From assembly GCF_014621695.1 (NCBI RefSeq), contig NZ_CP061281.1:7803710-7867709 (forward strand): DNA of 64,000 bases, written 5' to 3'. This document shows, in pieces, positions 53,822-63,704 of this stretch (its first letter is position 1; each line of letters begins with the position of its first letter). This DNA comes from Streptomyces xanthii (GTDB taxonomy: Bacteria; Actinomycetota; Actinomycetes; Streptomycetales; Streptomycetaceae). The notes below the pieces were generated by a model. That model ran no database searches, was not told the origin of the DNA, and saw nothing but the letters and a program-made list of their open reading frames with translations. The position numbers were made by a program, and so were the translations under genes.

Positions 53822-55084
53822 GTGGGCGCGGCAACGGCATCGGTCGGTGAGGGCCGCTATCAGCTGGTTCGGGCAGTCGGCCGTGGTGGGATGGCTGCGG
53901 TCTACCGCGCCATGGACACAGCGCTGGGACGCGAGGTCGCGGTCAAGGTCATGGATCGCACGGCCCTGGGCGATGACTTCAGGAAGAGGTTTCGGCAAGA
54001 GGCCCGGGCCGTGGCAGCACTCAACCACGGCAATGTGATCGCGATCCACGACATCGGGGAAGTACCGGTGCACGGTGGTGAACCGACTCCGTACCTGGTG
54101 AGGGAGTTTGTTGATGGCCGTCCCCTGTACGACCTCGTGTCCACCTCTCCGATGGAGGTGTGTGAGGCATGACGGTTCACCGCGGACCTGCTGGATGGCC
54201 TGGCCGCGAGCCACGACGCCGGGCTCATTCACCGCGACATCAAGCCGTCCAACGTCATGGTGACCAAGGATGGCGTGGTGAAGGTCCTGGACTTCGGTAT
54301 CGTCCGGACCGCCGCGGCGGACACCTCGCCGGTCACCCGCACCGGAGCTGTCGTGGGCACAGCCCACTGCATGTCACCTGAGCAGGCGCAGGGAAGAGAG
54401 CTTGACCATCGCAGCGATCTCTACTCGACCGGCATCCTGCTGTTCGAACTCCTCTGCGGAAGGCGCCCCTTCGACGCGGGCGCCGAGGCCGCGCTGATGT
54501 ATCACCATGTCCACACGCAGCCCCCTCTCCTCTCCGATATGGGAATCGCGGTCCCCGAAGCGGTCCAGAACCTGGTCTCCAGCGCGCTCGAAAAGGACCC
54601 GGAAAGGAGACCGGCGACCGCCAGGCAGATGAGATCCCTGGCTCTCGCCGCTGCGGAGGTGGCCAGCCCGGCCCACCCGCCCCTCGTCGAGCAGCGGCCC
54701 CGCATCCCGGACCGGCGACCCACGCACCCACCGTTCCTCCCGTTCCCTCCGCGTCAACAGGGCCAACGACTACGGCGAGGGGGTGGACTCTCCAGGCAGG
54801 CCTCGTCGCCTCATCCGTTGGCCACATCGCAGGATGGTTCTCCTTTTCACGCCTGCCAGCCCTTGGCTTGCAGGGAGCCGGCCTCTATCTCTTCTGGTTG
54901 GGGGTGCGGCTTGATGTATATGCCTGTCCTGTTCGGCCTGCTGGTCGGCATACGCCATGTCCAGGCGACAGCCCCCAACCGCCGTCGTGGCTTGGCTATC
55001 GCGTGCATTTCAGTGAACGGACTGTGGGCGTTCTACCACCTCGGTACGTGGCTGTTCGGGTTCCCCTTGATACGGCCCTTTTAG
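53822..55084 (+). pseudogene. Ser/Thr protein kinase interrupted by an in-frame TGA
   Basis: One frame of 421 codons broken only at 54170-54172. The first part has the glycine loop VGRGGMAAVY, the catalytic Lys (VAVKVMD) and hinge text. Then TGA appears where related kinases have Trp (EAWRFTADLLDGL). The second part resumes with HRDIKPSNVMV, DFG and GTAHCMSPEQ and a complete C-lobe. After a proline-rich linker the end has two hydrophobic segments (GLMYMPVLFGLLVGI, NGLWAFYHLGTWLFG). GTG 53822 has GGAGGGG just before it. A single G-to-A change from TGG would explain the break. Confidence 0.75.
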
Positions 55085-56204
55085 CGCTTGACCTGCGCTG
55101 TCATTACCCAGCCGTCCGGCTAGGCCGTGCGCTATGGGTCGCGCGAGGTTCCCGCTGGGGACTCGTTCCGTGAGGCATGGGGCGGGGAGATCTTTCGGAT
55201 GCACAGTGGGCTCGTCTGGAGCCGCACTTGCCGGCGAGTCGCGGACGAGGAGGATGCTGGCAATGCCACCGTCAAGGACGGGCCCGACCCCTGGCTGGAC
55301 CCGGACAACCGCCTACGAACCGATCTGGGGCAACCCACGAACACGGCGCTGATGCCGGAGCGCGCATCACCCTCACCGAGTGGGACCGCAGCCGTGAATG
55401 GCCCACCCAGGAATGGCCCGCTCCGGCACCGACAGGCTGACCAGCCGGAGACCAGCCGCCCAGCCCCGCGGCTGCCCCCCATGGGTGGAGGGGAGGCCCT
55501 CGGTGCACCCTGCGCGTGTCCACGCCGCTACATCGGCGGGCCCGCCTCGTTGATACAGGCATGGACGACGACGAGGTGCGGCTGGACGGGCCGAGCCCCC
55601 TGTTGGCCCTGCTCACCTCCGAGGAAGCCCAGGACGTGGTCGCCGTCCTCGGCGAATGGCCAACGGCATGGCTTTGAACCTCGACCACGTTCAGGGGTCG
55701 CTAGCGAACCTTGCTGCGCGCCTACCGCACCCGGACCTCTAGCAGAGGGCCACGGCGCTTCTTGTCCGGTGTGCGACCACAATCTGGTCTGCCTGGGCAA
55801 ACAATGTCGCGACGGACCCGATGCCCTGGGCTTTCCCGTCGCAAGCGTTTCCGCTGGCTGGGCCCTACGCGCCTGTCGGTACCGTGGACGTCAATTTCAC
55901 CAAAACGTTGTCCCCGGTCGACGTCGACGGCCCGGTGGCGGTGTTGCCGTAGTCGGTCGAAGGCCGCGTCGGACTCCAGGGCCTCGAAGGGCAGAGGAAC
56001 CTTCTTGATCACTCGGCTTAGACACCTCAATGATCACGGATCCCGTGTCCGCTCTGCCATCCACCCCAACCTGCGGCATCCTCACAACAGTTGGATGATT
56101 CCGGGAACTTACGCATGCCCTGGGTTGCGGTGGAGCCGGTGCTCGAACGGAGCGTGCAGGACGGAAAGCCCCTCCCGGGCGGTCCAGCATCCTCGTGGTC
56201 GGAA
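55085..56204. other. Degraded region, no intact gene
   Basis: It contains the insertion-sequence end described separately (55120-55270). A plus-strand stretch at 55561-55677 reads like the tail of a protein (EVRLDGPSPLLALLTSEEAQ and ending TAWL) without a start. The remainder, on both strands, shows no family. Confidence 0.45.
55120..55270 (+). mobile_element. IS5-family end, second copy of the repeat at 46063-46214
   Basis: About 150 bases that match the complement of 46063-46214 at most positions. Both start at CTAGGCC and run through CGATCTTTCGGATGC-like text, TGGGCTCGTCTG and GCCGCACTTGCCGGCGA to GCCACCGTCA. It encodes the transposase start LSDAQWARLEPHLPA in a broken frame. The two copies face each other about 9 kb apart. 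Confidence 0.65.
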
Positions 56205-58408
56205 TCACGTGTTGTGGAGTACGTAGGACCAGGCGGGCTGCTTGCCGCTCGTCTCGTTGGTCTCGATCAGTGCGCCCACCGTCCAGTAGGTGGCCTGTTG
56301 TCGTTCGGCGCTGGTCGGGGGAGCGAGGTGCCGTGAGCGCAGGCCGGTGACGAACACCGCGACCATGGTGAGGAATTCCTCGAGGCTGTCCGCGATGGGG
56401 AGGCCGCCGAGATGGTCCTCGCCCGGCCCGGTGGGGACGCGCAGGACGTGTCCGGTGGGGCCGTCGACGACGAGGCTGCCGCCCACCCACTTGCCGATCC
56501 GGAAGAAGGGGCCTGTCTCGGTGACGGGCTCGATTCCCTCGGGCCAGGAGGGCAGTTCGTCGAGAACGCCCATCTCCCAGTTGCCGAAAGGGAAGAGGCC
56601 CATGGCGCCTTCCTTCATGTACGGCAGACCGAATTCCAGGAGGAGTTCGCGTGTCGCGGGGTCGGTGAGCCGATCCGGAAGGTCCTCGGGCTGGATGGGA
56701 TAGATCAGGTCCTCGCCGAACACGGTGAGGAGGTCCTCGTGGCTCGGGGCGGCGCGTCGACCGGGCTGCACGGACCCGCGTCTGTGTAGTCACCGCTGAG
56801 GGGGAGCGTCCGGGCCCCGAAGTCGGAGAGGTCCACGCCGTCGGCGGGTTCGATCGCGATCAAACCCAAGTCGCCCGCGAACAGGGTGACGTCGCCGACC
56901 GCCGGCGGTACGCAGGGGAGCACGAAGGCGCGGTCATCCCGTCGCGGGACCGATGCGGCGAACAGTTCGCTGACACTGGCGGGCGCGGCGGAGCCCTGTC
57001 CGGACGCCGCGGGCCAGGTCAGATCCGCGCTGTGTTCCTCCAGGATGCCGTCGTCCTCAAGAGGGTCCGTGAGCTGCTCTCCCGTCTCCACGTCCCAGAT
57101 CGAGACGTACAGCAACTCCTCCTCGTTCACCGTCCGTCGCTGCAGACCGGCGACGGCGGGCCGCCTATGCCAGCGCACCTCCGCCAGTGCGGCCAGTCGC
57201 CCCGCCTCGAGGAAGTCAGGGTGAAGGCCGCCCGGCGGCCGCCACTTCGCCCACTTGGCCTGCCAGGGCAGGGTGACACCGGAGTTAGCGACCGCTGACG
57301 CGAACGCGCGGTCGTTGCGCGAAAGGGCCATCAGGTGCAGCCAAGACGCCCACTCAGCCTGCTGCCGCGGGACGATTCCCCAGCCCCACAGGTGAATGGC
57401 GTCGGCTGCCGCCGTGTTACCGGGAAGGGAGAAGGTGATGCTGCGTGCCGCGTCCATGAGGGCCGTCTGCGGCAGATGGGCGACGACACGTCCGTCCCGG
57501 AGCAGCTCCTCGTACGTTCCCGCCTGTACGGCGTGCATGGCGAGCCCCGTGGCCGCGTACCGGCCGGTGGTGCCGTGCCTCGCCCAGCCCTCGGGATGGC
57601 GGAAGCCCGCAGCCGAGCGCGTCAGCCAATCCACCATGTGCCCATGGAGACGGCAGAGTTCGCCGGAGCCTGCCTCGTGAAAGGCGTCCCGGCGCAGCCT
57701 CTCGGCGACGCCCTCGTCGACGAAGGAAGCCCCGAGCGGACCGAGCCGGAGCACGCCCGACTCTTCCCGCGCGAGCGCGGCGAGTTCGTCTTCGGACGTC
57801 GCCTCACCGGTCAGCGCCGTGACCAGTTGGGCCCACACAGGCAGCGGAACGGAGCGGGGCTCGGCCAGGGCCAGGGCCTGCAGGGCCCGCGAGTCCGGCG
57901 CCGACTCAGGCGCGGCGGCGGGCGCCGACACCCGGAACACCGTCTGGGCGTCGGCGTCCACGGGCAGCAACTGCGGAACCGTGTGAACCAGCACGGCCAA
58001 CCTGCCGCACGCCAACCGCGGGAGCGTCCAGGTCACCAACCGCTCGGCCTCGTACGAGCGCCGGGTCGGACCGGCCCTGTGGGCGTTGACGACCAGCAGC
58101 AGCCGCTCCTCGGGCCACGCGCCGAGCACGCGACGCCAGGCGCGCGACCCGTCCGCGGGCAACTCGACTCCGAGATCCGTGAGGGCCTGCCGCATGACCT
58201 GCTCGGCGGTGAGTCCAGTGGCGTCGACGACGACGCTGCCGGGCACGTGCTCGTGAGTCCGGCGTACGACCGCGGAGGCGTCGTGGCCGTCCTCCAGGGC
58301 GAGGAACGCGACGCGGCCGTCCAGCCCGCCCTCACGCCACCACGTGCCGACGCGCCAGGCGACGTCGTCCTCGCGGATTCCGGAGGTGTCGGTGGTCGGC
58401 TCGGGCAC
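56205..58408 (-). pseudogene. SUKH-4 family immunity-type protein, long form, frameshifted
   Basis: About 735 codons from the GTG at 58408 (GGAGGGG just upstream). The first 540 or so form an N-terminal region (VAFLALEDGHDASAVVRRTH, ERLLLVVNAHRAGPTRRSYE) that may be a degenerate ATPase-like module, as in long SUKH-4 proteins. Near 56765-56775 the frame shifts by one base (SGDYTDAGP into GRRAAPSHEDLLTVFGED). The last 180 codons carry the SUKH-4 domain: IYPIQPEDLPDRLTDPATRE, NWEMGVLDELPSWPEG, GGSLVVDGPTGHVLRVP, DSLEEFLTMVAVFVTGLRSR. SUKH proteins neutralise polymorphic toxins. No matching toxin gene is present here. Confidence 0.65.
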
Positions 58409-58442
58409 TGTGCCCCTCCCTGGCTCGTGTCGGTTCCCTGGT

Positions 58443-58750
58443 CTCAGGCGGAACGAGACGGCCTGATCCGCTGGATCCCCCGGTCGATGAAGGCCGCCGC
58501 TTCGATCTCTGAGACCTCCACGTGGTCGGTGACATTGTGTCCCAGCGCGTACAGGCCGAAATGGTCGGCCGGGTACCAAAGCAGTTCCGGCCGAAGGCCT
58601 CATCGCGGTGACGGGCTCCCGTCCGACCGCCCGGCGGCGCATCAGCCCGAGGGGAGTTCCCTCGAGAACCCCTCTTCGACCACCGCGAAGCAGGTGATCC
58701 TGCAGCGCGGCAAGTTCTCCGCTATTGATCCGAAACTCAATCGGTTCCAT
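58443..58750 (-). pseudogene. Frameshifted small gene upstream of the SUKH-4 protein
   Basis: The frame from 58750 (MEPIEFRINSGELAALQDHL) shifts near 58600 into PELLWYPADHFGLYALGHNV and ends IDRGIQRIRPSRSA at 58443. The second half has the look of a conserved protein, but I do not recognise the family. Its place directly before a SUKH-4 gene suggests a toxin-linked or second immunity gene; that is inference only. Confidence 0.4.
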
Positions 58751-59128
58751 TCGAGGATGCAGCAGACCTGCGGGTCTCGGCGGCGAGTCAGGTCTGGTCG
58801 CGGCCCCGACTGTGCATCAGCAGGCTGCGCCTGAGGTCGGCGTCGACTCGTTCGTCGTGGCGCGCCCCCAGGCGCGGTCGGTGACCTGGGCCAAGCCAAT
58901 CGCGGACTGGTCGGCGAAGGCCTCTCGGCTGCCCACGACATTCGCCATCGCACGGTTCGCCGCCTCGTCATCCCGCTCTTGCCCGTTTGGCGGCCGGGTC
59001 GCCGCGTACGCGTTCAGGGCGACTCTCCATCGTTAGTCAGTGTCGATGTGCGTGCCGACTCCATGGGGCGACGCCGGTACCGGCTAGCGGCCCGCGGGCA
59101 AGGCCGGCCGCGGGCCGCTGGCCGGTGC
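58751..59128. other. Intergenic region, no gene recognised
   Basis: Both strands are open in places, and the minus strand around 58850-58970 has some protein character (SREAFADQSAIGLAQVTDRA) without start or family. Probably debris. Confidence 0.4.
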
Positions 59129-59683
59129 TCAGCGCGCGGGGCGGTAGGTCGCGATGATCACGCCGCTGCTGGTGGGCTTCGCGCTCACCAGTTCCAGCTT
59201 CTTCAAAGCGGTGTCGTCCTCGAACAGCTTCTTTCGGCCTTCGCCGGCCACCACCGGGTGGATCAGCAGTACCAGCTCATCCAGCAGATCCAGTTCCAGC
59301 AGCGAACGCACCAGCGTCGGGCTGCCCGCGACGGTGATGTCCTTGCCCTCGCCGACCCTGAGCTTCTCGATCGCGGCCGTCAGATCGCCGTTGACGAGGG
59401 TGCTGTTGGACCAGTCCTCCACGCTGTCCAGCGTGGAGGAGACGACGTACTTGGGCGAATCGTTGATCCACTTGGCGAAACCGGTGTCCTCGCCGCTGGT
59501 CACCGTCGGCCAGTACCCGGCCCACTCGGTGAAGGTCACCCGGCCCATCAAAATCGTGTCCGCGGTCTCCAACGCCCTCCCCAGCACCGCGCCCATTTCC
59601 TCGTCGAAGGCGAACTGCCACTCGTTCGGCGACTGGACGACACCGTCGAGCGAGATGAACGGACTCGAAACGACCTTGCGCAT
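59129..59683 (-). CDS. Dihydrofolate reductase/RibD-like family reductase 2
   Basis: 184 residues. Same family as the gene at 52347 but of a different subgroup: RKVVSSPFISLDGVVQSPNE, ILMGRVTFTEWAGYWPTV, ITVAGSPTLVRSLLELDLLD, LIHPVVAGEGRKKLFED. NADPH-dependent reductase of unknown substrate. It lies 94 bases downstream of an AraC-type regulator on the same strand, which is its probable activator or co-transcribed control gene. Confidence 0.88.
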   Translation of the reverse strand: MRKVVSSPFISLDGVVQSPNEWQFAFDEEMGAVLGRALETADTILMGRVTFTEWAGYWPTVTSGEDTGFAKWINDSPKYVVSSTLDSVEDWSNSTLVNGDLTAAIEKLRVGEGKDITVAGSPTLVRSLLELDLLDELVLLIHPVVAGEGRKKLFEDDTALKKLELVSAKPTSSGVIIATYRPAR

Positions 59684-59777
59684 GATTCCTCCGTGATGAG
59701 TCCCGGGCCGCCTGCCCGGTTACGGCCCGGGGCCCTGCCACCGGGACGAGCCGACCCCGTCGGCCACGCCACGAAAC

Positions 59778-60578
59778 CTACGCGGGCACCGAGGACGAGG
59801 GCTTGTACAGAAGCGACAGGGGCTCGGTTACCTCCGGACTGCTCAGCCCAGTGGCGGTTCGGCCGATGTACCGGGTCAAGGACCGCGCCAGATGCGGCTG
59901 GTCGTAGTAGCCCAGCCGGTGCACGACGTCCTGGGCCGGCGCACCCTCCTGGATCAGTACCGCCGCCTCACGGGCGCGGTGGATCTGCCGGATGGCGCCT
60001 TGGGTGAGACCCGTCGCCGAGACAAAGCGGCGCTGCAAAGTGCGATCGGAGACATCGGGGGCAGCACCGTGAAGCACGGCGGGCACGATCGGGTCGCAGT
60101 CCACGATGCCCTCACGCACCATGCGCCGTACGAACGCCTCCGCATTGTCGTAATCGGGCGGGTGCCAGCTGGAGCCCTTCAGCCAGACGGAGCGCCGTGT
60201 CACATCCGGAATCTCCGCACCACCCCCCACGAGCCGGCTGACCGGGATGTGCGGCATCGAGGTACCCAGCGCAAAGCTGATACCGAAGAACGTGGCGTCC
60301 TGGGGGACATCAGCCAGACACGCGCTGGGTTCCGGGCCCATGACGGCCGCCTGGACCTGACCGTCATGCTCCCAGAAGACAAGTTCCCAGTGCGTTGCCG
60401 CGATCGACATCATCCGGCCCACTTCGTCACTACGGCTGCGCCACACCCGCTCGATGTACGGCAGCTCCGACGGCCTGCTCTCGATCTCCAGACCCAATCG
60501 GATCACCCCGTTCAACGCTGCCGGAGCCGCCAGTCTGCCACGCCATCCTGACGCCCAGGCCGCCTGCGAGATGCGCAC
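59778..60578 (-). CDS. AraC-family transcription regulator
   Basis: 266 residues. An N-terminal cupin-like sensor region (ATHWELVFWEHDGQVQAAVM, FFGISFALGTSMPHIPVSRL) is followed by the AraC DNA-binding domain: DVSDRTLQRRFVSATGLTQG, then VVHRLGYYDQPHLARSLTRY, with the second helix-turn-helix of the usual form. The end PLSLLYK is normal for this Streptomyces subgroup. The start is uncertain: a GTG at 60506 would remove 24 residues of weak character. The target is probably the reductase gene just downstream. Confidence 0.85.
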   Translation of the reverse strand: MRISQAAWASGWRGRLAAPAALNGVIRLGLEIESRPSELPYIERVWRSRSDEVGRMMSIAATHWELVFWEHDGQVQAAVMGPEPSACLADVPQDATFFGISFALGTSMPHIPVSRLVGGGAEIPDVTRRSVWLKGSSWHPPDYDNAEAFVRRMVREGIVDCDPIVPAVLHGAAPDVSDRTLQRRFVSATGLTQGAIRQIHRAREAAVLIQEGAPAQDVVHRLGYYDQPHLARSLTRYIGRTATGLSSPEVTEPLSLLYKPSSSVPA

Positions 60579-60927
60579 GAAGGACCGGCGCGGATCGGTC
60601 CGACCGGAACATCTCGCACCGCCTGATGCAGTCGCGGGAGGAGCTCACGTGGGCAGCGTTCGTTCATGGGGGCTAGCAGCGGCGACCTGGAGCTTCTTCA
60701 CGGAGCGACCGGCGCTCCCGCCGGACGGTGACACGTCACCGTCATGCGCAGCGGCCGCCGCATCCTCCACGCCTGGTGGGACGGCCCGGAGACCGCCGTG
60801 ACGAAAGGGTCTGCCTTCATTCGCGAGCACCAGGTCTACCTGCGCCTTGGCGGCCCACGAGCCACCGTCGCCCACGCGGACCCTGGGCGGCGTCATCGCG
60901 CCGCGACCATGCTCAAGCCCCCGGAGA
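60579..60927. other. Intergenic region, no gene recognised
   Basis: A plus-strand frame at 60744-60998 is open (RRILHAWWDGPETAVTKGSA) but loses character quickly and overlaps the end of the next gene. I do not accept it as a gene. Confidence 0.45.
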
Positions 60928-61638
60928 TCAGGCGCGCCACACCTCAGCAGCGGCGAGGAACGCCGACGACGACGGACGCCCCGGACTCCCACCCCGGCTG
61001 ATCTCGCCGGGCTGGAGCCGCCCGTCGACGCGCACCCGGGCCCGCCCACACGGGCCGGTCACCAGACTCAAACTGTGCTCCACGCCGGCCAGCGGGAACC
61101 CGTCGGTGGCGAAAGCACGCCGGTCGAGCACATCCCCCATGCTCACCTCGATGCCTCCACCCCCAGCCCACAGCCCGGATGCAAGATCGAGCCGAACCCG
61201 GACCGCAGCCTGGCGGAACCGGGGAGCGGGCCAGGGCAGACCGTCGAGTTCAGGGAAGTGACGGACGAAGTGATCGGCCAGCCAGAGAGTGAGCTCCGGA
61301 TCCTCACCGACCGCCCTCACCCCGTCCGGACGCCACAGCACGAAAGCGTTCCCCGCGCCATGGGTGGACCAGTCCACCTGCCAGGTGGACAGATAAGCCG
61401 TACACGCCCCCGACCCGTCGAAGAGCTGAAGACCCGGATTGGCACCGACCAAGATCGGCTTGCGCAGCCCGGGATCCCCACCCGGAGCAACACCAGCGAC
61501 CGACACCGAAGCCGGCGTAGCAGCGGCCAGGAGCCCCACCGCACCCAAGACAGTCCCCACACGCACGATGCCACGCCGACTGACAACCCCCGCAGCCCCG
61601 CCGCGATCGCAGTCCGCGTGTGCCCGATCGAAACTCAA
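60928..61638 (-). CDS. Tat-exported protein of unknown function
   Basis: 236 residues from a TTG start at 61638 with GGGAGG close before it. The signal VSRRGIVRVGTVLGAVGLLA has the twin-arginine pattern and cleaves near ATPASVSVA. The mature part (LQLFDGSGACTAYLSTWQVD, FVLWRPDGVRAVGEDPELTL) is not a family that I recognise; the tryptophan-rich text suggests a binding protein. It diverges from an ArsR/DUF5937-type regulator and shares a 128-base gap with a perfect operator palindrome, so it is probably that regulator's target. Confidence 0.75.
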   Translation of the reverse strand: MSFDRAHADCDRGGAAGVVSRRGIVRVGTVLGAVGLLAAATPASVSVAGVAPGGDPGLRKPILVGANPGLQLFDGSGACTAYLSTWQVDWSTHGAGNAFVLWRPDGVRAVGEDPELTLWLADHFVRHFPELDGLPWPAPRFRQAAVRVRLDLASGLWAGGGGIEVSMGDVLDRRAFATDGFPLAGVEHSLSLVTGPCGRARVRVDGRLQPGEISRGGSPGRPSSSAFLAAAEVWRA

Positions 61639-61708
61639 AACGCCTCCCTGGAACGTGGCAACACGGTCACGGACCACCATCCGCTGGCAGCGGCAGCGAC
61701 GTCCACGC

Positions 61709-61726
61709 ATTCGAAACCCTTCGAAT
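61709..61726. promoter_or_regulatory. Perfect operator palindrome between the Tat protein and the ArsR-type gene
   Basis: ATTCGAA (61709-61715) and TTCGAAT (61720-61726) are exact inverted arms around ACCC. It is 41 bases before the regulator start and 71 bases before the Tat protein start, placed to control both. Confidence 0.75.
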
Positions 61727-61766
61727 CCACCAGCCCCCACCCCGGCGGCGATGCGACACTCACGAC

Positions 61767-62906
61767 ATGGCGATGAGGGTGCAACTGGACGCACAAGCTT
61801 GGAGCAGATCACGGTTCGCCACGTCCGCGGCCATAGAAATCCTCGGCGTGCTACGCCACCGCACCCACCACCCAGCAGCCCACGCACGACACTGGTACAC
61901 CCGAACACGCCAGACACTCACACCGACCCAGCTGGCACTGCTGCAGGCACTGATCCCCACCGACCACAGCTACACCCCGGACTTCCTGACCCCCGTGCCA
62001 CGCCCAGGCGAAACGATGCAAGACGTGGCTGCCCGCATCGCAGCCACCCCGCCCGAGGAAGTCGACTACCAACTCGACATCGCCATCCGCGGCCGACGCG
62101 TGTGGCCCCACGTCCTCGCCCTGCACCCGAGCCAGGCAGCCTACGAGCGCTGGCGCCGACCCATACCAACCGCACTCGAGACAGCCGCACGCAAAGGCGG
62201 CGCAACCGTGGCAACTATGGCCGCCACAGCAATGGCAACCCTGTTCGAGACCGTACTCACACCGCACTGGCCACGAATCCAAGCGATCGCCAACGCCGAC
62301 ATCAGCAACCGCGCCGACAAGATGGCCACGCACGGCGCAGCAGCAGTACTCGACGAACTCGGCGAACGCATGCAATGGACCGGCACCGAACTCGTACTGG
62401 AACGCACCTACTCCGGAACCATCGACTGGGCCCACGAAGGAATCCTCTTCGTCCCCGCCACAACACACGTCGGCCCCGTACTGTTCGCCGCCGAACACCC
62501 CCACCCACCCATGCTCATCTACCGCGCACGCGGCATCGCCACCCTCGACGAACGTCCCACAGACACGACGGAAACAGCCCTGGCAGGACTCATAGGCGCG
62601 ACCAGAGCCGCACTCCTGACCACACTCGACACCCCCGCCTCCACAGCCGAACTGAGCCAGAAAACCGGCTGGAGCAACGCAACCGTGTCCTACCACCTCG
62701 GCATCCTGCTACGCGCACGACTGGTCGACCGACACCGCCGAGGCCGCATCGTCCGCTACACGAGAACCACCCTCGGCACGGCACTCGCCAACTCACCAGC
62801 ACAAGAGAACGCAGCCCCAGCCAGTCAGCTGCCGCCCACAGCCCGAACCGACACCCCGACGGACCCCGCCGTCAACCACCGACCCAACCTCCCGAACCGA
62901 AACTAA
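61767..62906 (+). CDS. ArsR-type winged-helix regulator, DUF5937 family
   Basis: 379 residues. The N-terminal three quarters (SRFATSAAIEILGVLRHRTH, HPSQAAYERWRRPIPTALET, ILFVPATTHVGPVLFAAEH) is the DUF5937 region. The winged helix lies near the C-terminus: TPASTAELSQKTGWSNATVS and YHLGILLRARLVDRHRRGRI. Many third positions are A, giving a slightly lower GC than neighbouring genes and hinting at a separate origin. The ATG at 61767 was chosen. It probably regulates itself and the divergent Tat-exported protein through the palindrome upstream. Confidence 0.82.
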   Translation: MAMRVQLDAQAWSRSRFATSAAIEILGVLRHRTHHPAAHARHWYTRTRQTLTPTQLALLQALIPTDHSYTPDFLTPVPRPGETMQDVAARIAATPPEEVDYQLDIAIRGRRVWPHVLALHPSQAAYERWRRPIPTALETAARKGGATVATMAATAMATLFETVLTPHWPRIQAIANADISNRADKMATHGAAAVLDELGERMQWTGTELVLERTYSGTIDWAHEGILFVPATTHVGPVLFAAEHPHPPMLIYRARGIATLDERPTDTTETALAGLIGATRAALLTTLDTPASTAELSQKTGWSNATVSYHLGILLRARLVDRHRRGRIVRYTRTTLGTALANSPAQENAAPASQLPPTARTDTPTDPAVNHRPNLPNRN

Positions 62907-63420
62907 TGCCACATCAGGCAATGCCGGCCGACCCGGCACAGCCAGCGCCCCGCTGCTCACAGCGGCTTCGTAAGCCAGGAGAGTGTCGACAAAGACCCGA
63001 CACTGATCCGACGTCAGGGGAGCCAGCGCCTTGCGCCAGGCGGCCACATCCGGGGCCAGCCCAGTGATCGCAGATTGCTGACCGGCCGTGATGCCGACAA
63101 TCCGCCTGCGACGGTCCGCCTCATCCTGGTGCCGCTCCAAAATCCCTGCCGGGATCAAACCGCTCACCAGCAGACTCACCGTCGCCGGAGCGACCTGAAA
63201 ACGAGCGCCAAGCTCGTTCACACTCATCGGCCCGTCGAAGAACAGGGGAGGGCAAAGAGAGATGACGTGGCGCCAGCGAAAGCGACTGCAGCGCCTGCGG
63301 CCATCGGGTGCTTCTTGCCCCGGCCCACCGTCCGGGGCATGAGCAGCAGCAGAGCTCGTCACCACCATCACCGAAGCACTGGTCGGCGTCCTCGGCGAAG
63401 ACATCCGCGAACAGGCCATC
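62907..63420 (-). pseudogene. MarR-family regulator remnant
   Basis: The core winged helix is readable: FDGPMSVNELGARFQVAPAT, VSLLVSGLIPAGILERHQDE and ADRRRRIVGITAG, then a tail LAPLTSDQCRVFVDTLLAYE. The N-terminal part is scrambled over two frames, and the normal stop is lost, so the frame runs into the ArsR gene from the other side. It is not likely to make a functional protein. Confidence 0.6.
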
Positions 63421-63512
63421 GTGACAATCGAAGACGTCCCGGACGGCCGCACGGGCGTCGCAGGCATATGGCCTGACACACACGTGTGAGCAAGTCTGAG
63501 ATCCTTCCCCAC
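63421..63512. other. Short gap before the last gene
   Basis: About 90 bases between the MarR remnant and the DUF1737 gene, with no clear regulatory element. Confidence 0.4.
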
Positions 63513-63692
63513 ATGAGCACACCACCCAACGGATTGCCCATCTACCGAGTCCTGACAGGCCCAGACGACGCCACGTTCTGCCAACGCGTGAGCGAGATGC
63601 TCGGCCTCGGCTACGAGCTACACGAAGGCCCCGCTGTCACCTTCAACGGCACCAACGTCATCATCGCCCAGGCGCTCATCTGGCCGAAATAG
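63513..63692 (+). CDS. DUF1737 domain protein, last gene before the telomere
   Basis: 59 residues. NGLPIYRVLTGPDDATFCQR, VSEMLGLGYELHEGPAVTFN and NVIIAQALIW match the small DUF1737 family throughout. Function unknown. The ATG at 63513 gives the family start; nine codons upstream are open but not conserved. The stop TAG comes just before the AT-rich subtelomeric stretch. Confidence 0.85.
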   Translation: MSTPPNGLPIYRVLTGPDDATFCQRVSEMLGLGYELHEGPAVTFNGTNVIIAQALIWPK

Positions 63693-63704
63693 TAACGGCT
63701 TTGA

